Assembly: GCA_015680685.1 (NCBI GenBank)
Contig: MNCI01001868.1
Location: 510,176 to 551,348 of the forward strand
Direction of reading: 5' to 3'
Length of the DNA stretch: 41,173 nucleotides
Source: Gnetum montanum
Taxonomy: Eukaryota > Streptophyta > Gnetopsida > Gnetales > Gnetaceae
Notes under the pieces: model-generated
The model's input: the letters and a program-made list of their open reading frames with translations, nothing else
What the model was told of the DNA's origin: nothing
Databases searched by the model: none
In this document: positions 1-10,300 of the stretch, one piece after another
Position numbering within the stretch: position 1 is the stretch's first letter
Layout of the letters: each line of letters opens with the position of its first letter
Position numbers and translations under genes: made by a program

Positions 1-210
1 GTACGCGATATCGCAGGGAAGGACGCGATATCGTGTACGCGATATCGCGGGGGATGCGATATCGCGGCCCATGATACATCGCATACGCGATATCACGGCT
101 CATGATACAACGCGGCCCATGATACAACGCAACCCATGATACAACAGGGGTGCCTTATCGTGGGTGCCTTAAGGCGACCGCCAGCACTATGAGCAATTCA
201 GGTCTCATCA
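1..210 (-). mobile_element. Partial LTR of GH gypsy-like family (U3 end)
   Basis: This is the U3 end of a GH-family LTR, read from 210 leftwards; the rest lies outside the window. It begins on the minus strand with TGATGAGACCTGAATTGC, as does the LTR at 36756-37893, and the two are nearly identical over the shared part apart from module copy number. The flank from 211 is copia pol rather than a polypurine tract. So this is either a solo LTR or the 5' LTR of an element lying to the left, inserted into the copia RNase H end. The adjoining 5 bp (211-215, ATATT) would be the target duplication; the other copy is outside the window. Confidence 0.85.
4..100. repeat. CpG palindrome array (GCGATATCGC modules), truncated
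   Basis: Five GATATC cores, most within CGCGATATCGCG-like palindromes, are separated by short spacers. They are followed to the right by CCCATGATACAAC repeats (about 68-150). The same array lies upstream of the TATA box in the complete LTR at 36756-37893. CpGs are almost intact, which suggests a recent insertion. Confidence 0.85.
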
Positions 211-1364
211 ATATTCATTAGACTAATTTCTATTGCATCCATGTGTTGCTTGAGTTTAATTGATGTGACTGACTTTGTAAACATATCAACTAATTGATAG
301 TTTATCTTCATGTATTAGGGTTTGATGATTCCCTCCTTCACTTCAACTTTTATGAAATAATACTTTAGGCTTAGATGCTTAGATGTCTTATGGAGAACAT
401 GTTGTTTTGAAAGATCAATAGCAGTAGTATTATCAATGTAGAAATCAATGGGAGTGTAGATGTCAAAATGGATTCTTTAACCATAATATATGTTATAAAC
501 ATTTAGCCATAGAGATCAAATGAAGAGAGACTTACACATGATTACTTTCTTTCTTTCAAATAAATTAAATTTGACCCATGAAAAATTTAGGAACCTAATG
601 TAGACTTTCTATCATTAATATCACCTCCATGATTTGCATCAAAATAAGCATGAAATTTTCCATATTATTTAATAAATTTTAGTCCATAGTCATATGTTTC
701 TTTAATTTATTCTAGCACATGAGTGAGGAGTGAAATGTGATGCTCTTGGCTCTTGCATAAATCTTGATAAATATGAAGTAGCAAATTTAAGGTTAGGTCT
801 AATTTGAAATAAGAATCTAAGCCAGTGATAATTTTATAATAAGTAGCATCAAAATGGAGAGTATCATCTTTTATATTAATCTTCCACTCTTGAGAAAGTG
901 GAGTAGAATAAACTCTCTTTTTATTCATTTCATAATTTTCTAAGATGTCTTGTGCATATTTATTTGATGTATTCTCAAAAAATATTCTTCTTAATCTACT
1001 TGTATTTCCAAAAAATATTTTAAGAGACCTAAATCTTTCAGCTCAAACTCACCCATCATATTTTTCTTGAATTTAGCACCTAAATTTTTAGAAGTTGATC
1101 AAAATATCAAATCATCCACAGATAATGATATCAATATAAAATGTTTTCCCACATGCTTGTAATAAAGAATGGGTTCAAATGAGCATGATTTATATCTATC
1201 CATTAAGATATACTCATTAATTCTATGAAACCAAGCTCTAAGGACTTGTTTCAATTCATATAAGGCTTTAGGAAGTTTGCATATCTTATTCTTTTCTCCT
1301 TTCTTAATAAAGACCTTTGGTTGCTTTATGTAGACTTTTTCTTCTAGAAAACCATTAAGGAATC
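211..1364 (-). pseudogene. Copia element P: reverse transcriptase C-terminal half and RNase H (decayed)
   Basis: Minus-strand translation from 1364 gives copia reverse transcriptase: FLNGFLEEKVYIKQP, then CKLPKALYELKQ, then SVDDLIF (the YVDDL catalytic motif with Y to S) near 1100. Further down, 928-707 reads DATYYKIITG...LLTHVLE, the region linking RT to RNase H. About 445-211 reads DNTTAIDLSKQHVLH and then VDMFTKSV, the end of copia RNase H. Frameshifts and stops interrupt the frame. The 3' end of pol and any 3' LTR are missing, replaced at 211 by a GH LTR. The upstream half of the same gene continues at 4213 beyond a 2.8-kb insertion. Confidence 0.85.
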
Positions 1365-2550
1365 TGTTGGCGACCGTTTGGGATGCGACCGCCAACGAGT
1401 GTCCTCGAACAGGATTTAGGTGCCTGCTGGTCTCTGGCTACACCAAGGCCCAGATACCTCCAAATAACTCAGTAGTTAATGTGAGTATGTGTGTGTGCTG
1501 TTGCGGCGTGTAGTTGTATGAAATGTGACAATTTCGTTGTGTGTGAACTACAAATGACTTTACTTTAAAGAGATTCAGCCAACTTTGTCCAGTACTGTGA
1601 GTTATTTAAAGTTTCCTATTTTATTCAAACTACCTAGTCTACACGGTCCCTATAATACCTGCTTGTAACAAATAAAATTTTGCATAAACATTTGAGCACA
1701 ACTCTGCAAATCTACTCCTAATTTTCCCCAGAGAGAGATATAGTTCCACAAGAAAACTAGAAATAGAGCAAGATTCAATGGAAATAGACAGAAAAGAAAA
1801 GAAAGCAGATTTGTGTGGACCTCAGATATTTAAGCAAGGTAAAATGACACGAGTAAACACTTCGCAATAAAGTTATTCCAAATTCAATATCTACGAATTG
1901 TTCAAACTTCCAAGGCTCAACCAAGCAATATCTTCAAGACAATCCTATTGTGCTACCAAAAATCACTACGTAAACTACCACGTACGAGACTCCACTTTGA
2001 CTAGACAATAGATGCCATCGATTGCATTCAAAAAGAACCTTTAAAAGACTTGACAATTTCTAATTGAAATAACACAGAAAATTACTTTAAAGATAAAGAA
2101 GCTATTCTGGTCCCATCAAAATACCAAAGATTTTCTGAACCCTCTCGGCTACTAAATTGTTCCACGGCGTGACTACAAACAGAGGCTCTCTTCCAACAAC
2201 CCAATAGCAGTTCCCAAACGTTGCACAATAACGAAATTTACTACTAAAATGCTCTTAAGGCTTTCATTCACTAGCACTTCTATGGCAAAATTTTAACAAA
2301 AATTTCTATCGGGCAACAAGAACAATAAAAACAATCTAAAAATCCTAAAATTACTTGCCAAGGATGATACTATCTAAACCACTAGCTAAGCAATTTAAAC
2401 AAAACAAAAAATAAAATGCATAACTCACAGGACCATAACAAAGAGGCTGAAATCTTTATTCTAGCAAGCCATCTTGCAAACAATCTTCTTTACAAATCTT
2501 CCAAGTGTGATGATGAGGCTACTTCTTCCTTCCTTTCCCCTTGACCCTTG

Positions 2551-2562
2551 AAGCCTATTTAT
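2551..2562 (-). promoter_or_regulatory. TATA box of the 2.8-kb LTR
   Basis: The minus strand reads CTATAAATAGGC, a close match to plant TATA consensus, followed by a purine-rich leader. It sets the orientation of the LTR and marks the likely U3/R boundary. Confidence 0.5.
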
Positions 2563-3239
2563 AGGATTACAAGGTAGGTAGGGAAGTTACAATTTNTGTA
2601 GGTGACAAGTGTCCCATGCAAGTGACAAGTGGCCTTGGTGGTGGTTACAATATTATTAAAATATAATTTCTAAAATACATAGGAATATAAGCTAGAGTGG
2701 CAACTTACTTCATACATATATATATCTTTTTAATTTTGCCTCTTTTAAATGAGATGTCAAGTCTTTTAAGTGGTGTATAAGACTTCCCAAAAAATGAGAT
2801 TCTCCTCTTCCTAGGAAAAATATCCCAAAAATATTTCAAAAATATCTCCCCTATCTTCTCTCTTAAGTAATTTGACTAACCAATCAGAGGATTACTTGTC
2901 CAATAAGCTAGGAGAAAATTATGTGATTTAGGAAGTTAAGAAGGATACATAAAATGAGGAGCATTTTATGCTAACTTTAATGTGATTTTAAATGGAATAA
3001 TCAATATGGCAAATTTTTAATAGGTAATGACTTTATAATAATGTTTTTAAAGCAAGCTTTTCTAAAACAAGACTCCATATTATATGTATTATGTAATTTG
3101 TTTTAGATCACTATGCGAATCTAGCTTAAAATTTTGAATTCTAAGTGCCACTAAGCTTAACATAGAAATATAATATAACCTCCACGTTATTGGTGGTAGT
3201 GGTAGTTAACTAAATTTTCTCTTGCATCTCGATAATTGT

Positions 3240-3660
3240 AGCTAAAATTCGGAATGTCCTGGAATACGAAACCGAAGGCGAAGCCACCGATCCTGCAACT
3301 GATTCATCATACTAAAAATCGTTACCAGCAACTGCCGCGCATGAGAGGGCTCAGCCGCCGTATAGGGAACATTGCTGCATCGAAGGTGTTAACATCGGGC
3401 ATGGTTATTGCCAATTTGTTGCTGTGTTCTGTTTGTTGGTTTTTTTCCTGTAGTGCATTTGTGGATGCGTGGGATTGAACCCAAAAAAAACGTAGATTTC
3501 GGTTTGGGTTTTTCTTTATGCATCCTGCGTTTACGTTGGTGCTGCCGTTATTGTTCCAAGTTGCCTTCATGTGCCCGCTGCCTGTGTGTTTTGTGGGAGT
3601 CATTTGCTGAATTAACCTTGCCGAAACAGACCCACGAATTCCCAAGAACGCTCAAATAGA
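3240..3660. other. CpG-richer island inside the long LTR, possible captured fragment
   Basis: This stretch has clearly more G, C and CpG than its surroundings. It holds a 74-codon plus-strand ORF (3254-3478) starting MSWNTKPKAKPPILQLIHH, basic at first and hydrophobic later, just after a pyrimidine/AG sequence that could act as a splice acceptor. I do not recognise the protein. It could be a captured host exon or simply LTR sequence with chance ORFs; overlapping ORFs on both strands weaken the coding case. Confidence 0.3.
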
Positions 3661-3734
3661 ATCTGTGAACAAGGCCGCGGTTTTCTGCAAATTTCAGAGC
3701 AAAATAGAACTGCGATTTTTTGCAAATTTCGGAG

Positions 3735-3872
3735 CAAATTAGGGCTAGGATTTTCAACAAATTAGGGCCACATTTTTCTGCAAATTAGGGCCGTGATTTT
3801 CAGAAAATTAGGGCCACAATTTCCTGCAAATTAGGGCCATGATTTTCAGCAAATTAGGGCCGCAATTCATTT
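3735..3872. repeat. Six 23-bp tandem repeats in LTR U3
   Basis: The unit is approximately CAAATTAGGGCC followed by an 11-bp GATTTTCAG-like part. Copies start at 3735, 3758, 3781, 3804, 3827 and 3850, all 23 bp long. Degenerate units extend left to about 3685. The array lies upstream of the TATA box in the minus orientation, where enhancer-type repeats of LTRs are commonly found. Confidence 0.85.
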
Positions 3873-4212
3873 GCAAAATAATTCGTGTTGTTGGAATGCC
3901 ACGCCCAGGAATTCCATTTTTCAGTTTGCTGTACCGCGTGAGTGAACGTCCAAACCGTATGCTGAAATATTTGCATCTTTCAACATATTTTATCTCCTTT
4001 GAAAGGTAACGGATGCTTGATGATATTGCCAATTTTTGCTTCAAATTTACTTCACATCAAACCTATCATCTCATTAAAATTTTAATTTACTTCACAAAGC
4101 TTTAACATGCCCTCAGCCCTTGAATATAACTTTGATAATTCTTGTAACTTACCAAACTCAAAGCCTTGAATCTTACTGTTCCATAAAATGGCCAAAATGT
4201 GCCAACTGAATC

Positions 4213-4640
4213 CTAAGTTGACATCCATTTGATGAAGTTGAATGCCATAATGGGTATCAATAGAAAGAATAAATTTTATGGTTTCAAATCTTGCAGTAGG
4301 GGCAAAGATTTCATCATAGTTCACATGTTTTTTCTTAAGCCTCTAGAAATCAGTCTTTCCTTATAGGATATAGTTTCATTTTTTTCATTGTACTATATTA
4401 AATATGCACTTTACATCAATTACCTTTTTTCCTTTTGATCTCTCAACCAAAGTCCAAGTTTGGTTTGTTATAATTTCATCATATTCTTTCTTCATTTCTC
4501 TCTTCCAAACTTGAAATTTAAGAGCCTCTTGAACATTGGTAGGCTCATGAAGAATGGTTTAATATGTCACATGAGTGATGGCTTATGATTTGGCTTGTGA
4601 CCTTATAAATCTTCTTCTAACGTTCTGATCTCAAATTTGA
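4213..4640 (-). pseudogene. Copia element P: reverse transcriptase N-terminal part
   Basis: Minus-strand reading gives NYDEIFAPTARFETIKFI then GIQLHQMDVNLGF, the start of the copia RT domain (family form: YEEVFAPVARLETIR...LHQMDVKSAF). Upstream of this, 4530-4330 gives in broken frames a counterpart of the conserved linker W-x-x-AM-x-EE...TW-LV. The frame stops at the insertion whose TSD is at 4208-4212 and resumes at 1364. Confidence 0.8.
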
Positions 4641-5561
4641 TTTTTGGAATGGCCTCTTTCCACCCATGTCTTTGTAGAAATTCCTTAATTTTCTTCATCA
4701 TCTTCTTTGAATTTGTTAAGATCAAATTTTTCTTCGTCAAAAATAATATTTTTGGAAATATGCCACTTTACATTCTTGTGGATCATAGCATTTGTATCCA
4801 CTTGTTTTGAAATCATAGCCTAGAAAAATACACTTTCTTCATCTATCATCTAGCTTATCTAGTATTTCATTAGGTATTTTAATATAAAAAATACATCCAA
4901 AAACCTTCACTTGAAAGAAGTTTAAAAATTTACCACAAAGAAGCTAATAAGGTGTCTTCTCTTTGCTTGATGTGGTGATGAGCCTATTAGGGATATAGGC
5001 TGAAACATGCAAAGCTTCATCTCAAAACTGATGTGAAAGTAATGCATGCTTGAGGAGGCATCTAGATATCTCTTGAATTACTCCATTTTTCCTTAGCAAT
5101 ACTAATACTTTATGGCAAATATTTACAAGGTGTTTACTTTTCAATTTTATGATTAATGCAAATTTCCTTAAATTATTAATTAATAAATTTACCTCATTTA
5201 TATTATCATATTGTTTTAATCTTGATATTCAATCTATGTTATATTAAGCATTTGAAATTTTAAAATATGCCAGAATTTTCATGTTTGGAATGCAAAGAAT
5301 ATGTTCAAACATACCTATTATAATCATTAATAATGCCAAAGAGTATTTTCTTTCTCCTTTAACTAGAGTAGGCATTGGACCTACCAAATCCATATGGAGA
5401 AGCTCAAGAGGTCTTTTCTTCCTTTGCATTTGAACATTATGAGATAAGGCTTTTTTCTTTCCTTTGAGGCATATCTCACATACTTCTTGTGGTATTTTTG
5501 GACATTTGACTCCAATGGATGCATCATTCTTAATTAACTTCTCCATGTTGAAGTAGTACAT
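4641..5561 (-). pseudogene. Copia element P: integrase
   Basis: From 5561 the minus strand reads VCEICLKGKKKALSH, the end of the zinc-binding pre-integrase region, then RPLELLHMDLVGPMPT, the start of the integrase core with its first catalytic Asp. About 5110-4640 reads, in fragments, ISRCLLKHALLSHQF, then IPNRLITTSSKEKTPY, KVFGCIFYIKIP and CIFLGYDFKTSGYKCYDP, matching the end of copia integrase and the following conserved stretch. Gene order gag-integrase-RT-RNase H identifies Ty1/copia. Stops and frameshifts make it non-functional. Confidence 0.85.
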
Positions 5562-6905
5562 GTGACCTAACGTCTAATGTCATAATCTTGAGAGAAATTC
5601 ATGAGAAGAATTTTATTAATAAATATAAGAATTTAAAACTTTAGCACCTTTTTGAGACTATGCTTCTAAACAATAAATGTGATTATTCCATTTCTTTAGT
5701 TTTGCAATATTAAAATCGCCATTGGAAAGAGTTTAGATATCATTATGAAAAACCACTTGATTTCCTCTACTAACAATTTGACCAAGTGATAATGATGAGC
5801 TTGATAATTAAGAAACATAGCAAACATCATGTACATTAATTTTGTGACCATTAGGAAGTGTAAGCATTACATTACCAATTCCTTCTATCTTTACACTTGT
5901 ACCATCTCCTACCTTAATGCTTCCAAGAGTATTATTTGGAGTATAACTGATAAATTCTCTTTAAATGAAGTCATATGATTTGAAAAACCACTATTGATGA
6001 TCCATGTATGAGGAGTAGCTTATTTAACTATTTTCTATGTAGAAAAATTAGTGTTTGGATCATTACATTTTGATTGATCATGTAATTCTTGAGAGTTTCT
6101 TTGAGGTTGAGAAGAGTTTTCATTAGGCTTTGATGAATTATTTGGAGTATAGGAAGGAAATATTACCTTTCAAAAATATTTATCTTCATAATGTCCTTTC
6201 TTCTTGAAATGTTTGCACTATGAAAAATTTGACAATGATGCTTCATGTTGATTTCTAGGAGTGAAGTTAAATCTTCCTCCTCTTTGGCCTCTTTCTTCTC
6301 TTAAATTGCTTCTTCCCCTTAAATTTTCATATCTAGAATTTAGATTTTGATGGGAATATTGAGCTCTTTCATGTTCTAAATTTATACTTCTACCTTTACC
6401 TTTATTAAATCTATCTCTTCCTTTATTTTTTCTTGCAAAATAAACTTGTTCATTTTAGCTTTGATTTTCTTGCCTTTTTAGATCTTCCAAAATTCTAACT
6501 TGAGATACTAATTCATTAATTGTTGTATGATCTAAATATTTATTCTGAATAATATTCATCATAGCATGTTTGAACCTTGCATCATTATATATAACTTGAA
6601 TGATTTTTTTCTAACTTTTTCGTTTTACTATATTGATATCCATATTCATTTAGATTCCTTATGCAAGCATACATCTTAGCAAAGAATTTCTCAATATTTT
6701 CACCTCTAAGATCTTCAAAATCTTATCTATACCTTAATTACTTGATTTAAATGTTTCTTATGAAGGCTCCTTTATACTCTTGATATAGTAGATCCCAAGT
6801 TCTTTTTAGCATTTGGCTTGTCTATGATTCTTGAACCAATAGCTTCTGAAATTGATGTGCAAATAATCATATTTTCTAAGACATCCTTCCTTCTATCTTC
6901 TTGAA
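5562..6905 (-). pseudogene. Copia element P: gag (UBN2-type) and zinc knuckle, 5'-truncated
   Basis: About 6905-6480 on the minus strand reads QEDRRKDVLENMIICTSISE and then TWDLLYQEYKG in broken frames, which fits the UBN2-type copia gag. A degenerate zinc knuckle, CKHFKKKGHYEDKYF, lies near 6215. The N-terminal roughly 70 residues of a normal copia gag are absent: the sequence immediately upstream is not gag but contains a TATA-like box. The protease region between gag and integrase is too decayed to point to. Confidence 0.7.
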
Positions 6906-7330
6906 GCTTTGAGAAGCTTCTTCAAAACCCTTAAACTTTGAGATATGCATAATGAAAAATGAGAAAATAATGCCTCTCTCTTATGAGGTATGAGGGAAGA
7001 CCTCAATTTATAGGCAATGTAACTTACATTTTTTCATTTTAGGCATGTTTTGGCACTATGAAGCCTTACATATGAAATTTTTCATTTTAGGAAACTTTTA
7101 GAAATGTGAGCCAAACCTTGTATTGCAACATGAATTAAAACACACAACATGAAATATAAAATGAGATATAGTAAATGAGAGATGAGACATTTGGAAAATG
7201 AGCTCTAATTCATACTACAATATGAAACGAATTATCTATTATAATCTTCCTAATTATTATAATTTTTATCATTATGAAGGAAAATTTTAAAATATTTTTC
7301 ATTTTCTACTTAAGAAAAAATATTTTTGGG
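6906..7330 (-). other. TATA-containing AT-rich sequence abutting truncated gag
   Basis: A minus-strand CTATAAATTGAG near 6989-7000 is followed by a leader-like CT-rich stretch running directly into mid-gag. No primer binding site or gag start lies between them. This could be a remnant of P's own LTR joined to gag by deletion, or an unrelated LTR fragment. A short direct repeat containing TTTTTCATTTTAGG occurs at about 7027-7090. Confidence 0.35.
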
Positions 7331-10300
7331 AAAAGAAAAAATGTGGTGAAGGTAAGGATAGAAATTTTTTTTTTCTAAAGATGAAAAAATAAATAATCAA
7401 GATAATGTCAATGATAAGAATGAACAAATAGTAATAAAGAAATGAAAGAAGAAAAATATTTTGTAAATAATTTTACTTTTATTACAATAAGTATTGATCA
7501 ATCTAGACAAATAGCATACTAGGAAACATTTTTATTATAAGAAGATTACTATCTACCTAAAGATGAATAGTTTTTGATAAGCAGGGTTTATAGGATTTTA
7601 GAGAGACTTGATGTAAGGTCAATCATGACAAACATTTTATACTACTTTTATGCCTTCCTCTCCTACAAAACTTGGTAATTCTCCTAAGATTTTTTTCACT
7701 ATATCAAATCCTTTTGCTACTTTATGTTTGAGTAGAAATATTGAAAATGATGTAAATGTTGTTATGATTGGGATCTTCCTTCTTACTAACAATTAATTTG
7801 TCTATCTAATTTTTTTTATTCATCTATTGTAAGACTATTCACTTGAGTAGACATCCCTAAAATTGAAGAGTTATTTCTTTCTATGTTGTTTTTGGACTTT
7901 CTAAGCAGTAATTAAGCATGTGGTGTACTTTGAATTTTTCCACACCCCACCAAAAAAATATACTAATAATAATGAATAAATTCATGATTTTTTTTAAAAA
8001 ATAAATTCTATGTGCAACTACTTGAAAAATATACTAGAAATCCATTTGGTAAGTTGAGCATTGGGTCTTCACCTCATGATCCTATTTTAGAAAACATAGA
8101 TTATAGTGGTTTAGTGATTATATACTTTACCTTTTTGATAATCTAATATAGAAATGGAAAATATCCAATTTGAGTGATTATGACTATAACTTAGGATTTC
8201 TTGGTGAACTGACACTATTAATTCAACAAAACTATAGTTGAATACATAGATAATACAAAAAGCCTAAAGTTCATCTATCTTTATTAAAGATATTGGAATT
8301 TTTATTATGAATATTGATCATCATATTCAACATGTTAGATTTACTGATGAGGACATCAACCCACTCTTTGCAATTATTTTTATTCTCAAGCTATCCTAAA
8401 AGTAGTAGGAGCCATGTGTTAGTATTTGGTTCTTTATTTGAAGTCATTTGCATTGTTTTTCTAGTTTGGATATGCAAGTGTGAGGTTGTTGTAAGTCACA
8501 ATTTATCAAGTATGTGCAGTTGCAATCATAGTGTAATACAATTAGTTTTTTTGTAAACTTCAAATGTTTGGAAGAGTTGCAAGAACTTGGAAGTCATAGG
8601 ATGTCATAGTCCTAAAATTGCTAGCTATAGTGGATTGTAGTGGGATTATAATTGACAGAGACAGAGTGCCAAAATATTGAGTTTTTAATAGTGCGATATG
8701 GTATGAGTTGTAGTTTAGTTATGGGATGACTGTTGAGAGGAAGCTATAAGTTGTACTCACATTAAAATTATTTTTTGGAAAAAAGATATGATTTTGTGGA
8801 AGTCCAATGGACATGAAAGATTAAGAGACACTTCAAAAAGATTTAGTTTTTAATAGTCTGATAGGGTGCAAGTTGCAATCACATTAAAAATTATTTTTTG
8901 AAAAATGACATGACTTTTGTGGAAGTCTAATGGACACAAAAGATTAAAGGACACTTTAAAAAGGTGTACAATACAAAGAAAACTTAAGAGAATATGCCTA
9001 ATGCCAAATGAATGTTATTTTATGATTTAAGAGCTACTTGTGATATATATATATATCTTCTTTAGCATGATGAGTAATTGATCATCCTTTGATAAACAAG
9101 CTTGTATTATGAAAGGATGTAAGAATTTGATTAGTTGATTATCTATTATTGAGAGTATGTTTGCTTCCTTTGTGGATTGGAATTCATTTCCTTTGATCAA
9201 GAATAAAGTTTCTTTTTTCTTTTCTTATTTAGTTGAGATTTGTGATGGATATTTACAGTTAAGTGAGCTTGGATTGTGGAATCCAAGGAAGCTCTTCATC
9301 TTTTACTATTTTACAGTTTCTTAGTAGATTAAGGCACCACATGTAGATACTTCATTATTCCTCATTAATGATTTCCATAGGGTTTCTTGCTTAATTTCTT
9401 GTTCTTGTTTAGAGTTAGAAAAGTTCTTCTAGAGGCATATATATAACTTATAATGATTTGATGTGCTGCATGTTTCCTTCTAGATGGTGAAGTGGATGCA
9501 TTACTTACTTGGAGGTATAGTTCGTAAGTCTTCCACACTAGATTCAATGGATCTAAGAAAATTTCTTGGGGTGTCAAAAAATATATAGGTAATCTTGTTA
9601 TAGATGGTATTGGAGTATCCTTTGAAACATGACAATGATTATAATTTTTTCCTAGTTTATTATGGTTTAGCTTTTAACATTTCCAATTTTTTCATTCTTC
9701 TAGTTGATTATCATATTTGATATTGAATCATAAGAGTTTTACCTCTTGTATCTATCATGAATTACCTATTTGATAAGACCCTTATGATATTGCTTATGTG
9801 GGTTCATTTCTTTAAGGCTTACATCCTTTCATATATTATATATTGATGGATAGACATAGTTATGTTTGTTGGGATTTCCTTCATTCTACTTTCATTGGTG
9901 GTTGGACAAGTAGTGGATACTTATTGATGTGGAAAGTAGAAGTTCTATTGGTAATAAATGTAATGTTATATAAAGATATTTCCATGATCAGTCTTTAATG
10001 AATCATCTAGGATGAATTAGACCTAGTTTTTGCTTTGGTATCCACCTAGATAACATGTGTTGATATGGATTTATTTGGTTGCGTAGAATGCAAGATCTTG
10101 CATTCCTGCTTCCATTATTGAAATATGAAGTGCAGGATTGATATTCCTCAACCATAATTATGCCAAGTACCTTTGGATGGAGGATCTTTAGGCATGTACT
10201 CATGTCGAGCCTTAGTTTGAATGGACAAAGGTTGTTACCAATAGGCTATCTTATGTTCATGCTTGTGTTTGCATATATTTATGTTTATGTATATATGTCT

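Larger units (their letters stand above)
1360..4212 (-). mobile_element. Long solo LTR (1365-4207) with 5-bp TSD GAATC
   Basis: The copia RT frame is split between DVNLGF and FLNGFLEE. The break is flanked by GAATC at 1360-1364 and again at 4208-4212, a 5-bp target duplication. Removing the insert and one GAATC restores the expected DV-x-x-x-FLNGFLEE of copia RT. The insert starts TGTTGGC and ends GCCAACT, inverted ends consistent with a TG...CA LTR whose last base has changed. A TATA box on the minus strand (CTATAAATAGGC, near 2551-2562) suggests minus orientation, with U3 to the right. No coding domain of a full retroelement was seen, so I call it a solo LTR; a short non-autonomous element is the alternative. 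One N lies at 2596. Confidence 0.75.

Noticed and set aside
1-150. CRISPR-like array of short repeats
   Set aside because: Module spacing is irregular, the repeats are palindromic and lie inside LTR U3, there are no unique spacers of constant length and no cas genes, and the context is a plant retroelement.
3254-3478. 74-codon plus ORF as a real host gene
   Set aside because: No recognised family, ORFs overlap on both strands, and it lies inside an LTR bounded by a target duplication. Kept only as a possible captured fragment.
8314-8556. 80-codon plus ORF
   Set aside because: Hydrophobic reading of T-rich DNA, no motif, no neighbouring signals; expected by chance.
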